Part shown: piece after piece, positions 1 through 9,453 of the stretch
Position numbering within the stretch: the stretch's first letter is position 1
Layout of the letters: every line of letters starts with the position of its first letter
Position numbers and translations under genes: made by a program
The notes under the pieces: model-generated
Told to the model about the DNA's origin: nothing
What the model saw: only the letters and a program-made list of their open reading frames with translations
The model's database searches: none
NCBI RefSeq assembly: GCF_001422815.1
Contig: NZ_LMMP01000012.1
Span: 303,433 to 367,432 of the forward strand
Length of the DNA stretch: 64,000 nt
Direction: 5' to 3'
Source: Methylobacterium sp. Leaf91
GTDB lineage: Bacteria; Pseudomonadota; Alphaproteobacteria; Rhizobiales; Beijerinckiaceae

Positions 1-2883
1 GCTCGGCGAATAGGCGACGGAGGTCATGACACCCTCATCGGCCGCGAGGCTCGGGGCGGCGCCGACGGCGAGGAACCGTGCCCCCGCGCGCAGGCGCTGG
101 CTGCGGTCGACCGGGCGGAACCCCACGAGGATCGGCCGCTCGGGATCGACGAGGGCCGGGCGCTCCTTCATCACGCGGCCGATATAGTCCTTCTTTTTGG
201 CGAGCATGCCGCCGAGGCCGATGTCGCGCGCCGTCGTCTGGCCGTTGATCTCGGCACCGGCCGCGTGGCCCTTCTCGATGCGCATCACCGAGAGCGCCTC
301 CGAGCCGTAGGCCGTGATGCCGTGGGCCGAGCCGGCCGTCATGACCGCACGCCACGCGGCGTCGCCATAGGCGGCCGGCACAGCCAGTTCGTAGGCGAGT
401 TCGCCCGAGAACGAGATGCGGAACAGCCGCGCGGGGATGCCCCCTCCGACCGTGATGTCGGCACAGGCCAGGAAGGGGAAGGCCTCGTTCGACAGGTCGA
501 ATCCGGGATCGACGATGCCCCGCAACGTGTCGCGAGCGCGCGGTCCGGCTACCGCATATTGCGCCCATTGCTCGCTCACAGAGACCATCTGCACGTCGAG
601 CTCAGGCCACAGCCATTGGTGGCAGAATTCCAAGTGCTGCATGACCTTGGCAGCGTTGGCCGTGGAGGCCGTCATCACAAAATGGCTCTCGCCCAGCCGC
701 GCGATGGTGCCATCGTCCAGGACGAAGCCGTCCTCACGTAGAAGTACGGCGTAGCGCGCCTTGCCCACGGGTAGCGTGCCGAACGGATTGGCGCAGACCC
801 GCTCGATGAGAGCGAGGGCGTCCCGGCCCTGGATGTCGATCTTGCCCAACGTCGTCACGTCGCAGATGCCGACATGGGCGCGCACGGTATTCACCTCGCG
901 ATTGACCGTTTCCAGCCAGTCGCTCTCGCCGGCCTTGGGGAAATAGGCCGGACGAAGCCACAGGCCGGTCTCCACGAAGACCGCGCCCTGCTCCTCGCAC
1001 CAGGCATGCGATGGGACATGCCGGGTCGCGCGGAAATCCTTGCCCCGGTGATGCCCGGCGAAAGCGCCGATGGCGACGGGGGTGAAGGGCGGCCGGAACA
1101 TCGTGGTGCCGACGCTCGCGACCGGCTGGCCGGTGAGCTCCGCCATGATGCCGAGCCCGGCGAGGTTCGAGGTCTTGCCCTGGTCGGTGGCCATGCCGAG
1201 GGTGGTGTAGCGCTTCAGGAGCTCCACCGCGCGAAAGCCCTCGCGATGGGCGAGCTCCACATCGGAGGCGGCCACGTCGTTCTGGAAATCGACGAAGGCC
1301 TTGCCCCTCGATACCGGCACGCGCCACAGCGGCGTATGGGCGATGCTCTCGGGATCGGTCTTCGGGGTCTCGGGCGCGGCGCCGGCGAATCCGCAGGCTG
1401 AGGCGGCCTCCGCACCGGCCCGGCCGCCGGTCTCCAGGCAGGAGATAAGGGTGAAGGCCCCGCTCGACGCCCCGACGGCCACCATGCCCGAGGGAAGCGC
1501 ACCCGGCACGAAGGCGTGGATCGCCTCGTCCCAGACCGGTCGCCGCGACAGATGCGAATCTAGATGCACGATCGGATTCCAGCCATTGGCCATGGCGAGG
1601 CAGTCGCAGGCGATGGTCTGGCGGCTGCCATAGGTGTCCACCACCTCGATCGCCTCCAGGCCGAGATGCCCCTTCGTACCGGTGACGTAGCCATCACAGA
1701 TCACCTGCGCGCCGACGGCCTCGGCCGCCCGGCGCAGCTCGGCCGGCACCGATGCGCGGGAATCGATCACGGCCACCACCTGTCCGCCCGCCGCGGCGAC
1801 ATCGGCCACGGTGCGCCAGCCGTCATCGCCCGAGGTGAAGATTGCGACGGCCCGGCCCGGGAGCACGCCGTATCGGTTGAGGTAGGTCCGCACCGCGCCG
1901 GCCAGCATCACGCCGGGCCGGTCGTTGCCGCCGAAGACGTGAGGGCGCTCGATGGCTCCGGCAGCGAGAATGGCTTGCTTTGCCGTGATCCGCCACAGGC
2001 GCTGGCGCGGCGCATGGACGGGGGGCACGGCGAGATGATCGCCGACGCGCTCGACCGCCCCGTAGGCTCCGTGATCGTAGACCCCGAACAGGGTGGTCCG
2101 GCTCAGAATGCGCACCTCCGGCATGCTCGCCAGTTCGGCGAGGGTGTCCGTGGCCCAGTCCGCACCGGATCGGCCGGCGATCTCGCGCCGGTCGGCAAGC
2201 AGGCGCCCGCCCGTCCGGTGATCCTCGTCGACGAGGATGACACGCGCGCCCGACCGTCCGGCGGCCAGGGCTGCGGCGAGCCCAGCCGGTCCGGCCCCGA
2301 TGACCAGCACGTCGCAGAACGCGAAGGCCTTGTCGTAAGTATCGGGATCCGGCGCATGGGCGGCCCGGCCGAGGCCGGCGGCGCGGCGGATCATCGGCTC
2401 GTAGAGCTTCTCCCAGAGAGCGGCCGGCCACATGAAGGTCTTGTAGTAGAACCCCGCCGCGAAGACCGGCGCCGCCAGGGCGTTGACCGAGAGGGCGTCG
2501 TATTTCAGCGACGGCCAGCGATTCTGGCTCGACGCCTCAAGCCCCTCGTAGAGTTCGGCCACGGTGGCGCGGGTGTTCGGCTCCCGGCGTGCGCCCGAAC
2601 GCAGTTCGACGAGGGCGTTAGGCTCTTCCGAACCGGCGGTGAGGATGCCGCGCGGGCGGTGGTACTTGAACGACCGGGCGACGAGGCGCACGCCGTTGGC
2701 CAACAGCGCCGAGGCCAGGGTATCGCCCTGAAAACCGCTGTAGCGCTGGCCGTCGAAGGTGAAGTCCAGGGGGCGGCGCCGGTCGATCATGCCGCCGGTC
2801 GCGGTACGAAAGCCCTGCCCAACGGCCGTTGCCGGGGAGGCGCCGCTGGGGGAGGCGGTATCCCGAAGGGTGAGCGTGGTCAT
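1..2883 (-). CDS. soxA: Sarcosine oxidase alpha subunit (3' end cut by window edge)
   Basis: Large flavin and NAD subunit of heterotetrameric sarcosine oxidase, which demethylates sarcosine to glycine and passes the methyl group to tetrahydrofolate. The minus-strand frame is open from the ATG at 2883 to base 1: 961 codons, with roughly 35-45 C-terminal residues of the usual ~1000 missing. An N-terminal 2Fe-2S-ferredoxin-like segment around residues 30-100 (FKYHRPRGI at 72-80) precedes a Rossmann motif GAGPAG at 196-201. A second dinucleotide region follows (GAIERPHVFGGNDRPGVM), and the C-terminal half is GcvT-like aminomethyltransferase (GICDVTTLGKIDIQGRDA; YGSEALSVMRIEKGH). The start overlaps the soxD stop by 4 bp, so the genes are translationally coupled. 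soxG would be expected just beyond the left edge. Confidence 0.95.
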   Translation of the reverse strand, partial: MTTLTLRDTASPSGASPATAVGQGFRTATGGMIDRRRPLDFTFDGQRYSGFQGDTLASALLANGVRLVARSFKYHRPRGILTAGSEEPNALVELRSGARREPNTRATVAELYEGLEASSQNRWPSLKYDALSVNALAAPVFAAGFYYKTFMWPAALWEKLYEPMIRRAAGLGRAAHAPDPDTYDKAFAFCDVLVIGAGPAGLAAALAAGRSGARVILVDEDHRTGGRLLADRREIAGRSGADWATDTLAELASMPEVRILSRTTLFGVYDHGAYGAVERVGDHLAVPPVHAPRQRLWRITAKQAILAAGAIERPHVFGGNDRPGVMLAGAVRTYLNRYGVLPGRAVAIFTSGDDGWRTVADVAAAGGQVVAVIDSRASVPAELRRAAEAVGAQVICDGYVTGTKGHLGLEAIEVVDTYGSRQTIACDCLAMANGWNPIVHLDSHLSRRPVWDEAIHAFVPGALPSGMVAVGASSGAFTLISCLETGGRAGAEAASACGFAGAAPETPKTDPESIAHTPLWRVPVSRGKAFVDFQNDVAASDVELAHREGFRAVELLKRYTTLGMATDQGKTSNLAGLGIMAELTGQPVASVGTTMFRPPFTPVAIGAFAGHHRGKDFRATRHVPSHAWCEEQGAVFVETGLWLRPAYFPKAGESDWLETVNREVNTVRAHVGICDVTTLGKIDIQGRDALALIERVCANPFGTLPVGKARYAVLLREDGFVLDDGTIARLGESHFVMTASTANAAKVMQHLEFCHQWLWPELDVQMVSVSEQWAQYAVAGPRARDTLRGIVDPGFDLSNEAFPFLACADITVGGGIPARLFRISFSGELAYELAVPAAYGDAAWRAVMTAGSAHGITAYGSEALSVMRIEKGHAAGAEINGQTTARDIGLGGMLAKKKDYIGRVMKERPALVDPERPILVGFRPVDRSQRLRAGARFLAVGAAPSLAADEGVMTSVAYSPS

Positions 2884-3167
2884 GCGACCTCTCCTGTCCG
2901 ACGGCTCAGCGCGACCTCGCGGGCGGAGGACACCCCGGTGATCTCGTGGGTGCGCGTGTCTCGATCGACCACGAGCCAGGAGCGGCAGCCGGCGCCGTGA
3001 TACCAGAGCTCGCGATGGGGGCCGGCCGGGTTGTCACGCAGGTAGACGTAGTCGTGCATGGCGGCGGGAGGCGCTTCCATGCCGTCGGGCCGGATCGGCG
3101 CGGCGTCGCCGAGATAGCTGAACTCGCCGTTGTCGCGGGGCCCGCAATGGGGGCATCGGATACGCAT
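2880..3167 (-). CDS. soxD: Sarcosine oxidase delta subunit
   Basis: Small zinc-binding subunit of heterotetrameric sarcosine oxidase, 95 aa, normal for the family. It begins with the diagnostic MRIRCPHCGPRDNGEFSYLG, and an ELWYHGAGCRSWLVVDRDTRTHEI block follows in the middle. Cysteines in CPHCG and the later GC fit the zinc site. It lies between soxB (30 bp upstream) and soxA (4-bp overlap) in the order B-D-A, the usual arrangement. Cytoplasmic; no function is known for it apart from the complex. Confidence 0.95.
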   Translation of the reverse strand: MRIRCPHCGPRDNGEFSYLGDAAPIRPDGMEAPPAAMHDYVYLRDNPAGPHRELWYHGAGCRSWLVVDRDTRTHEITGVSSAREVALSRRTGEVA

Positions 3168-3197
3168 GATCGTCGTTCCCTCAATCCAGATCCGCGC

Positions 3198-4448
3198 TCA
3201 ATGCAGGTTCGGTTGGGCGCCCATGCCCTTCTCGTCGATGAGATGGCCGGTGGCGAAACGGTCGAGCCGGTAGGCGGCGGCGTCCCCATGCGACGTGTCG
3301 CGGGCGATGAGATGGGCAAAACAGAACCCCGCCGCCGGGGTCGCCTTGAAGCCGCCGTAACACCAGCCCGCATTGAGATAGAGACCGTCGACGGGAGTAC
3401 GGTCGATGATCGGGCTGCCATCCATGGACATGTCCATGATCCCGCCCCAGTGCCGCAGCAGCCGCAGGCGCCCGAGGCCTGGCCACAAGGCCATGCCGCC
3501 CTCCATCACGTCCTCGATCGTCGCGAGGTTGCCGCGCTGGGCGTAGGAATTGTAGCCGTCGATGTCGCCGCCGAAGACGAGGCCGCCCTTGTCCGACTGG
3601 CTGACGTAGAAATGTCCGGCCCCGAAGGTCATCACCGTGTCGATGAGAGGCTTCACGCCCTCGCTGACGAAGGCCTGGAGCACGTGGCTCTCGATCGGCA
3701 GGCGCAGATCGGCCATGGAGGCCAGCAGCGATGTCGAGCCCGCCACCGAGAGCGCAACCTTCTTCGCCCGGATGAAGCCACGGCTCGTCTCGACCCCGAC
3801 CACCCGCCCATTCTCGCGGCGGATGCCGGTGACGGCGCAGTTCTGGACTATGTCGACGCCCCGGTCACTGGCCGCGCGGGCATAGCCCCAGGCCACGGCG
3901 TCGTGGCGCACGGTGCCGCCCCGACGCTGGAGGAGACCGCCCTTCACGGGAAAGCGCGCATTGTCGAAATCGATGAACGGCACCATTCCCCGAACCCCCT
4001 CGCGGTCGAGGAGTTCGGCATCGATACCCGCCATCCGCATGGCGTTGCCGCGCCGGGCATAGGCATCACGCTGCGCATCCGAATGGTAGAGATTCAGCAC
4101 GCCGCGCTGGCTCACCATGGCGTTGTAGTTGATGTCCTGCTCCAGCCCCTCCCAGAGCTTCATCGACCGTTCGTAGAACGGGATGTTGCCGGCGAGCCCA
4201 TAATTAGAGCGGACGATGGTGGTGTTGCGCCCGACATTGCCGGAGCCGACATGGCTCTTCTCCAGCACGGCGACGTTGGTGATGCCGTGCTCCTTGGCGA
4301 GATAATAGGCGGTCGCGAGACCGTGGCCGCCGCCACCGACGATGACGACATCATACTCGGCCTTGGGCGCGGCATCGCGCCATTGGGGCTTCCAATCACG
4401 CTGGCCACGCAGGGCCTGACCCAGGACGCTGAGGAGGGAATAGCGCAT
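3198..4448 (-). CDS. soxB: Sarcosine oxidase beta subunit
   Basis: FAD- and FMN-binding subunit that holds the sarcosine-oxidising site of heterotetrameric sarcosine oxidase. I place the start at the internal ATG giving MRYSLLSVLGQALRGQRDWK, the conserved N-terminus of the family. The frame is open 25 codons further upstream, but that extension has no family resemblance. At 416 aa the length is standard. The dinucleotide motif VVIVGGGGHGLATAYYLAKE is at about 34-53 and a GRNTTIVRSNYG block follows it; the C-terminus has GLYLNAGWCYGGFKATPAAG. It is the first gene of soxBDA and is divergent from a GlxA-type regulator 144 bp away. Confidence 0.95.
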   Translation of the reverse strand: MRYSLLSVLGQALRGQRDWKPQWRDAAPKAEYDVVIVGGGGHGLATAYYLAKEHGITNVAVLEKSHVGSGNVGRNTTIVRSNYGLAGNIPFYERSMKLWEGLEQDINYNAMVSQRGVLNLYHSDAQRDAYARRGNAMRMAGIDAELLDREGVRGMVPFIDFDNARFPVKGGLLQRRGGTVRHDAVAWGYARAASDRGVDIVQNCAVTGIRRENGRVVGVETSRGFIRAKKVALSVAGSTSLLASMADLRLPIESHVLQAFVSEGVKPLIDTVMTFGAGHFYVSQSDKGGLVFGGDIDGYNSYAQRGNLATIEDVMEGGMALWPGLGRLRLLRHWGGIMDMSMDGSPIIDRTPVDGLYLNAGWCYGGFKATPAAGFCFAHLIARDTSHGDAAAYRLDRFATGHLIDEKGMGAQPNLH

Positions 4449-4592
4449 GGCGGGACATGCTCCGGGGCTGGTTGCGGCGTGTGTCACCTTGAGTAGCGTA
4501 TCGCCGGCTAACGCCCCTTGCATTTTGCGACGTCATTCGGACAATTTGCGCAGAAATGAACGGCCGTCCTCTAGCGCCAAAGTCCCCGAATC

Positions 4593-5585
4593 TTGCCCGA
4601 TCTCGCCCTTGACGCCACGGCATCGGAAAAGCCGGCGCCGCTGACCGTCGGCTTCATCTTGCTGCCGGGCTTTCCGCTCATGTCCTACGCGGCCGCGGTC
4701 GAGCCCATGCGGGCGGCCAACACCCTTCTGGAAAGCGAAGTCTACCGCTGGTGGCATGCGGCACCGGGCGGAGGCGCCGTCCAGGCTTCCAACGGAATTG
4801 CGATCCTGCCTGATGTCGATGTCGGCGACACCAAGCTCGACGCCGACCGTGTCTTCGTCTGTGCGGGGGGAAATCCCGCCGCCTTCGACGACCCAGCCCT
4901 GACCGCTTGGCTTCGCCATCTCGCCCGGCGGGGGATCACGCTCGGCGGCATTTCCGGAGGGCCTTACCTGCTCGCCCGTGCGGGTCTGCTGACGGGGCGC
5001 CGTTGCACGCTCCACTGGGAGCATGTTCCCGCCTTCGAGGAACGCTACCCGGATATCGAGGTCGTGCGCTCCCTCTTCGAGATCCAGGACGATCGGATCA
5101 CCTGCTCGGGCGGCATCGCCGCCCTCGACCTGATGCTCAACCTGATCGAGCGCGACCACGGTCCGGGCCTCGCCAACGGCGTCAGCGACTGGTTTTTGCA
5201 CAACCAGATTCGCGAGGGCCTGAGTCCGCAGAGGATGGACCTCCGCCTGCGGATCGGGGTGCGCGACCCGCGGCTGCTCCGGGTCCTCGCCGCGATGGAA
5301 GCCAATCTGGAAACGCCGCTCTCGCGGCAGGGACTGGCCGATCTCGCCCGCGTGTCGATCCGTCAGCTCGAGCTACTCTTCAGAAACCGGATCGGCATCA
5401 GTCTTCACCAGCATTATCTCGCCCTGCGGCTCGACCGGGCCCATCAGCTCCGCCGCGAGAGCGCGCTGAGCTCGGCGGATATCGCCATGGCGACGGGATT
5501 TGCCAATGCGGCCGAACTCGCCCGAGCCGAACGCCGGAGGCGCCTCAAGGCCACAACCCCGCCTAGCAAAACCGGCGAGGGGTGA
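4593..5585 (+). CDS. GlxA-type AraC-family transcriptional regulator (GbdR-like)
   Basis: Predicted activator with an N-terminal DJ-1/PfpI-like domain (about residues 16-190, with LGGISGGPYLLARAGLLTGR) and a C-terminal AraC DNA-binding domain (about 225-310, with LARVSIRQLELLFRNRIG). The frame starts at a TTG; the first in-frame ATG is 29 codons in and would cut into the PfpI fold. GlxA-type AraC proteins such as GbdR control glycine-betaine, dimethylglycine and sarcosine catabolism in pseudomonads. The divergent soxB start therefore suggests control of soxBDA; this is inference. The second helix-turn-helix looks worn: after SADIAMATGFANAAE the usual FSRxYRxxFGxSP block is replaced by an arginine-rich tail. 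Confidence 0.85.
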   Translation: MPDLALDATASEKPAPLTVGFILLPGFPLMSYAAAVEPMRAANTLLESEVYRWWHAAPGGGAVQASNGIAILPDVDVGDTKLDADRVFVCAGGNPAAFDDPALTAWLRHLARRGITLGGISGGPYLLARAGLLTGRRCTLHWEHVPAFEERYPDIEVVRSLFEIQDDRITCSGGIAALDLMLNLIERDHGPGLANGVSDWFLHNQIREGLSPQRMDLRLRIGVRDPRLLRVLAAMEANLETPLSRQGLADLARVSIRQLELLFRNRIGISLHQHYLALRLDRAHQLRRESALSSADIAMATGFANAAELARAERRRRLKATTPPSKTGEG

Positions 5586-5645
5586 GAGGGCCGTTCCGGG
5601 ACGGGCGTCCGCGCCGGAACGGCCGCCTTCGAGGGGAACGAAGGC

Positions 5646-6020
5646 TCAGCGCCCGTACGCGGTCCGGTGGATGTCGAAGGCCGCGTCGGCCCGGACAGGA
5701 TCGAGGCGGGGCGAGGCGGCGTTCCTGCGCGGCGCGCGACGAGCCGCGAAACGGTCCCGAGCCGCCTTGGCGGCCTTCTCGACGCTGGCGAAGACGAGCC
5801 CGTCGAGGGGGTCGAAATCACGGCCGGACGAGAAGAACCGGACGCCGCCCCGTTCGGGCACGGCGATTCCGGCCGTCACGTCGCCGATTTCGATCACCCG
5901 TGGCGGCGGGGCGGTATGAAGGCGGTTACGGGCACGGGCCTCGAGATGATCCGCCCGGGCATCAGGCGTGTGCAATCGGTTCAACGCCCTGTGGGCGTCG
6001 TCCTGGTGAAAGTGGGGCAT
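5646..6020 (-). CDS. Hypothetical protein
   Basis: A 124-aa frame that I do not recognise. The middle looks protein-like (VRFFSSGRDFDPLDGLVFAS followed by a helical, Ala/Lys/Arg-rich stretch), while the N-terminus is rich in His and Arg. There is no signal peptide, membrane segment or cysteine. It is convergent with the GlxA regulator, 60 bp away. Antisense frames in this high-GC DNA are also open, so the call rests only on the more natural composition of this frame. Confidence 0.5.
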   Translation of the reverse strand: MPHFHQDDAHRALNRLHTPDARADHLEARARNRLHTAPPPRVIEIGDVTAGIAVPERGGVRFFSSGRDFDPLDGLVFASVEKAAKAARDRFAARRAPRRNAASPRLDPVRADAAFDIHRTAYGR

Positions 6021-6415
6021 GGTGTCGAAGTCTCCTGGCGCGGCCTAACGGCCATCTGCTGAAAGCAATCGGATCTGACGGGTGGGTCAGCATCGACAGC
6101 GGGAGCAGGCACAAAAGAGACTTTGGAACGAGGGTCGATCAGTCACGGCAAGTCATCCTTTCGATGAAGGACCACGAGGCGCGAGCGCTCCGCAGTGCTT
6201 TAGCGTTTGATGACGCGGCGCAAGCTACACACTTCAAATCACCGCGACGGACCAAGCCATCCGGTCTGGAGCCGCACCTCTAAAATGAGAGCAACACGTC
6301 GCTTCGTCAACGGATGCATCTTCCGAATGCATGCAGTCTTGTGGCAGGAATGACGCCTGGACCCACGAAGCGCAGGCGATTTCTTCGGAGGGTGGTTTTT
6401 TGGAGTGCGCCGCGG
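6021..6415. other. Intergenic stretch without recognised gene
   Basis: About 395 bp upstream of the hypothetical gene at 5646-6020 and downstream of the HAD phosphatase, both on the minus strand. GC drops towards 6200-6350. I see no tRNA, strong terminator hairpin or conserved frame. It probably carries the promoter of the hypothetical gene. Confidence 0.5.
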
Positions 6416-7111
6416 TCAAGCGGACGCGGCGGCCACGCGCCCGATCAGGCCGGCAAGGTCGCGATGATGCCCGTAGACCCGTTCAGCACCGGCCGCGATC
6501 AGGTCCGCTCCCGTGGAATCGTGCAGCCAATGCCCTCCGCCGGTGAAGCCCAGGACGCGCATCCCCGCGGCGCGCGCCGCCGTGACGCCAGGCACGCTAT
6601 CCTCCACCACGAGGCATCGGCCAGGAGCGAAGCCCATCTCGGCAGCGGCAAGGAGGAACAGGTCGGGAGCCGGCTTGCCGCGGGAGACCATGGTCGCCGA
6701 GAAGATACGGCCCTCGAACAGGGGCAACAGGCCGGTGAGGCCGAGCGAATGGGCGAGCCGCGCCGGATCGCTGCTGGACGCGACGCAGCTCGGAAGCTCC
6801 AGTGACCGCACCGCCAGCGCGATCCCCTCCATGGCGCGCAGGTCGCGGTCGAAGGCGCGAAGGGTTTCGGCTTTCACCGCCTCGACGAAGCCGTCGGGCG
6901 CGGCGATCCCGTAATCGCGCTCGATATGCCCCATGATCGACGTCATGGATGTGCCGGCGAAGCGCTCCCTCACCGTATCCACATCGATGACCACTCCGAT
7001 CCGATTGAGCCCGGCAGTCAGCGTCCCGAGACTCAGGGGCTCGCTATCGACCAGCACGCCGTCGCAATCGAAGATCACCAGTTCGGTGGGAGTTTCGGGC
7101 TCGGTCGGCAA
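6416..7111 (-). CDS. HAD-superfamily phosphatase (beta-phosphoglucomutase / GPH-like)
   Basis: Haloacid-dehalogenase-like hydrolase with the classic motif I VIFDCDGVLVDSE close to the N-terminus. Motif II is SSSDPARL, the motif III lysine sits in SRGKPAPDLFLLAA, and motif IV is CLVVEDSVPGVTAA. This is the family of phosphoglycolate phosphatases and sugar phosphatases or mutases; the substrate cannot be told. The frame is open to an ATG at 7189, but that Arg/His-rich prefix is unlike the family. I prefer the in-frame TTG at 7111 (231 aa), without a strong ribosome-binding site to prove it. Confidence 0.85.
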   Translation of the reverse strand: MPTEPETPTELVIFDCDGVLVDSEPLSLGTLTAGLNRIGVVIDVDTVRERFAGTSMTSIMGHIERDYGIAAPDGFVEAVKAETLRAFDRDLRAMEGIALAVRSLELPSCVASSSDPARLAHSLGLTGLLPLFEGRIFSATMVSRGKPAPDLFLLAAAEMGFAPGRCLVVEDSVPGVTAARAAGMRVLGFTGGGHWLHDSTGADLIAAGAERVYGHHRDLAGLIGRVAAASA

Positions 7112-7290
7112 AGCGCTGGTCCGCTGGAAATGTCTGGGCCGGGCTGTGCCACGGAGGCGTCTCGGGGCGCAATGGCAGTCCTCGCGCACTCATTGCCGGG
7201 ACGGCGTGCGCCTCGGACACCTTGCGCCTCGCGACGGCGGCCCGTAATCCCGCAAGGCCGGCATGGGAGCCGGCTTGTGTGCAAGCCGCG

Positions 7291-7611
7291 ATGCTCCGCT
7301 TTCTCAGCCGCCTCCTCGGATACGTCGTCCTCGCGGCGGGCTTTGTCGGCCTCGTCTATGATGGCGCGCGTTCGATCGCCAATAACGGCGTGCGCGTCAC
7401 CAGCCTGAGCGACCTGCTGATGACACTGTTCAAGGAGCGCGGAAGCGCGCTTCAGGGCGCGGTGGAGAGCGTGGCGCCATGGCTTTGGCAAGCCCTCGTC
7501 CTGCCGCTGACCCTGGCCCCCGCCTGCCTCCTCGGCCTCGGCCTGGGGGCTTTCCTGCTCTGGCTCGGCCAGCCGCCCCGCGAGCCGATCGGCTTCCTCA
7601 GCCGGCCCTGA
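7291..7611 (+). CDS. Small predicted membrane protein
   Basis: A 106-aa protein with two hydrophobic segments, about residues 6-25 (LGYVVLAAGFVGLVYDGARS) and 67-93 (WLWQALVLPLTLAPACLLGL and beyond). They are joined by a loop containing SLSDLLMTLFKERGS. I chose the ATG giving MLRFLSRLL because the upstream extension is arginine-rich and not membrane-like. The function is unknown to me. It stands 100 bp upstream of msrA on the same strand and could share its promoter. Confidence 0.7.
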   Translation: MLRFLSRLLGYVVLAAGFVGLVYDGARSIANNGVRVTSLSDLLMTLFKERGSALQGAVESVAPWLWQALVLPLTLAPACLLGLGLGAFLLWLGQPPREPIGFLSRP

Positions 7612-7710
7612 CATCGACGTCCGGCGGCATGGCCGTTTCGACACGGGGCATTCAGGAACGGGGCCGGCACCCCATATAGGGGACATCCCGCCCTCTCATG
7701 GAGGCCCCCG

Positions 7711-8370
7711 ATGCTCCAGTTCTTCCGCAAGCGTCCCGAGATGCCGAGCGCCACCGATGCGTTGCCCGGCCGGTCGACGCCGATTCCCACCACCGAGACC
7801 CATTTCGTCAACGGCAATCCGCTGAAAGGCCCTTATCCGGAGGGAACCGAGCAGATCGTCCTGGGACTCGGCTGCTTCTGGGGCACCGAGCGCAAGTTTT
7901 GGCAATTGCCGGACGGAATCGTCGTGACGGCGGTGGGGTACGCTGGCGGCTTCACGCCCAACCCGACTTACGAGGAGGTCTGCTCGGGCATGACCGGCCA
8001 TAACGAGGTTGTCCTCGTCGTCTACGATCCGGCCGTGCGCCCTCTGGAGGCAGTGCTCAAGACGTTCTTCGAGAGCCATGACCCAACCCAGGGCATGCGC
8101 CAGGGCAACGATGTCGGCACGCAGTACCGTTCGGGAATCTACACGGCGAACAAGGCGCAGGCCGAGACCGCCCGACGCGTTCGGGAGGTCTACGGAGAGG
8201 CCTTGAAGGCACGCGGGTTCGGCGAGATCACGACGGAGATCGTCCCGCTCGATACGTTCTACTTCGCCGAGGGCTACCATCAGCAATACCTTGCCAAGAA
8301 CCCGGCTGGCTATTGCGGTGTAGGCGGCACCGGAGTGACCTGTCCGGTCGGAACCGGGATCGCCGCCTGA
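7711..8370 (+). CDS. msrA: Peptide methionine sulfoxide reductase MsrA
   Basis: Reduces the S-epimer of methionine sulfoxide in proteins, a repair of oxidative damage. The catalytic motif [11 protein letters not shown] is present with the active Cys at residue 55. The family block [25 protein letters not shown], here cited by its ends, lies at about 73-97. [20 protein letters not shown] follows, and the two resolving cysteines sit near the C-terminus (about 202 and 211). Length 219 aa is typical for the alphaproteobacterial form with an N-terminal extension; it has no MsrB fusion. A strong terminator follows at 8422-8450. Confidence 0.96.
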   Translation: MLQFFRKRPEMPSATDALPGRSTPIPTTETHFVNGNPLKGPYPEGTEQIVLGLGCFWGTERKFWQLPDGIVVTAVGYAGGFTPNPTYEEVCSGMTGHNEVVLVVYDPAVRPLEAVLKTFFESHDPTQGMRQGNDVGTQYRSGIYTANKAQAETARRVREVYGEALKARGFGEITTEIVPLDTFYFAEGYHQQYLAKNPAGYCGVGGTGVTCPVGTGIAA

Positions 8371-8421
8371 GGCGCCCGGCTTATCCAAGCCCAAACCTTG
8401 TCGAGCTTGGCGGTACATGGC

Positions 8422-8450
8422 AAACCCCCGCCCGGTCGGACGGGGGTTTT
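8422..8450 (+). terminator. Rho-independent terminator after msrA
   Basis: A perfect 9-bp stem AAACCCCCG / CGGGGGTTT around a 10-nt loop, ending in TTTT, 52 bp after the msrA stop. It ends 8 bp before the ATG of the next gene, so that gene either has a promoter overlapping the hairpin or is read through. Confidence 0.8.
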
Positions 8451-8457
8451 GGGACAG

Positions 8458-8961
8458 ATGGTCGAACAGGTTTTCGAACGCGTACTTTTCGCGTGTCGCT
8501 GGCTGCTGGCGCCCTTCTATGCCGCACTGGGCATCGGCATCGTCGTGCTGCTGGTCAAGCTGCTGCAGGAACTCGCCTACTTCGTCTTGCACATGTGGAG
8601 CGCCACTGAGTCGCAGATCATTCTCGGCGTGCTGACTCTGGTCGATCTGTCCTTCACCGCATCCTTGCTCATCATCGTGATGTTTTCGGGATACGAGAAC
8701 TTCGTCTCGAAGATCGATCATACGGACCATAAGGACTGGCCCGAATGGATGGGGACGATCGACTTCACCGGACTGAAGCTGAAGCTGATGTCTTCGATCG
8801 TCGCTATCTCGGCGATCTCGCTGCTGAAAGCCTTCATGGACATCAAGGCGACACCGGACCGAGAGCTGTACTGGCTCGTCGGTCTCCACATGGTCTTCGT
8901 CGTCTCCGGCATCCTGATGGCCCTGACGGATCGGATCGCCGCCGGGCATCACGACAAGTAG
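8458..8961 (+). CDS. UPF0114 / YqhA-family (TIGR00645) inner-membrane protein
   Basis: A 167-aa integral membrane protein with about four hydrophobic segments (LAPFYAALGIGIVVLLVKLL; ILGVLTLVDLSFTASLLIIV; MSSIVAISAISLLKAF; YWLVGLHMVFVVSGILMAL). The family signature MFSGYENFVSKID is followed by a PEWMGTIDFTGLKLKL block. No activity is established for the family. The start MVEQVFERVLF is preferred over one 20 codons upstream, because that extension would translate the terminator hairpin. Confidence 0.9.
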   Translation: MVEQVFERVLFACRWLLAPFYAALGIGIVVLLVKLLQELAYFVLHMWSATESQIILGVLTLVDLSFTASLLIIVMFSGYENFVSKIDHTDHKDWPEWMGTIDFTGLKLKLMSSIVAISAISLLKAFMDIKATPDRELYWLVGLHMVFVVSGILMALTDRIAAGHHDK

Positions 8962-8983
8962 GAACGTTCTGGGAGTCGGCTCG

Positions 8984-9298
8984 ATGACCCGTGCGGAAGC
9001 CGTCGGTAAAGCGCTTCGGATCCTTGCTCCGCGCCTTCCCGCCTTCGAGACGGATTCCGTCCTTGCCCGGGCGCTGGCCAGTCCTGGCCTACGGAATGCG
9101 AGCCCCGAGACCGCGGCATGGCTCGCCCTCGTCGCCTTCGCCCGCCACGTCTTCACCGAATACGAATCCTATCTCGAAGAGGGCTACGACCGGGACAGCG
9201 CCCGCCATTTCGTCCTCGACGAGCTCAACGAGACGTTGCGCGGCTGGGGCGTGCGCCGAACCGTGTCCGAGGACGTAGAACAACCGGACGAGGAGTGA
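8984..9298 (+). CDS. DUF2293-family protein
   Basis: A 104-aa soluble protein, mostly helical. The segment GYDRDSARHFVLDELNETLR followed by GWG is characteristic of DUF2293, a family of unknown function. The acidic C-terminus (EDVEQPDEE) has no motif. It follows the UPF0114 gene by 22 bp on the same strand and may form a two-gene unit with it. Confidence 0.7.
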   Translation: MTRAEAVGKALRILAPRLPAFETDSVLARALASPGLRNASPETAAWLALVAFARHVFTEYESYLEEGYDRDSARHFVLDELNETLRGWGVRRTVSEDVEQPDEE

Positions 9299-9453
9299 CC
9301 CCCGCGTCGGCCCCGCCCCGCAAGGGGGGCGTGGCGCCTGGCTTGACCCTTCGGATAGGCGCCCTGCCGAAGTACATCTCTGCGGGAAACCTTTCCGGCG
9401 GCGCAACCGTTTCCACGATCGAGGGGGCCTCGACCGTTCACAGGACAGTGGCC

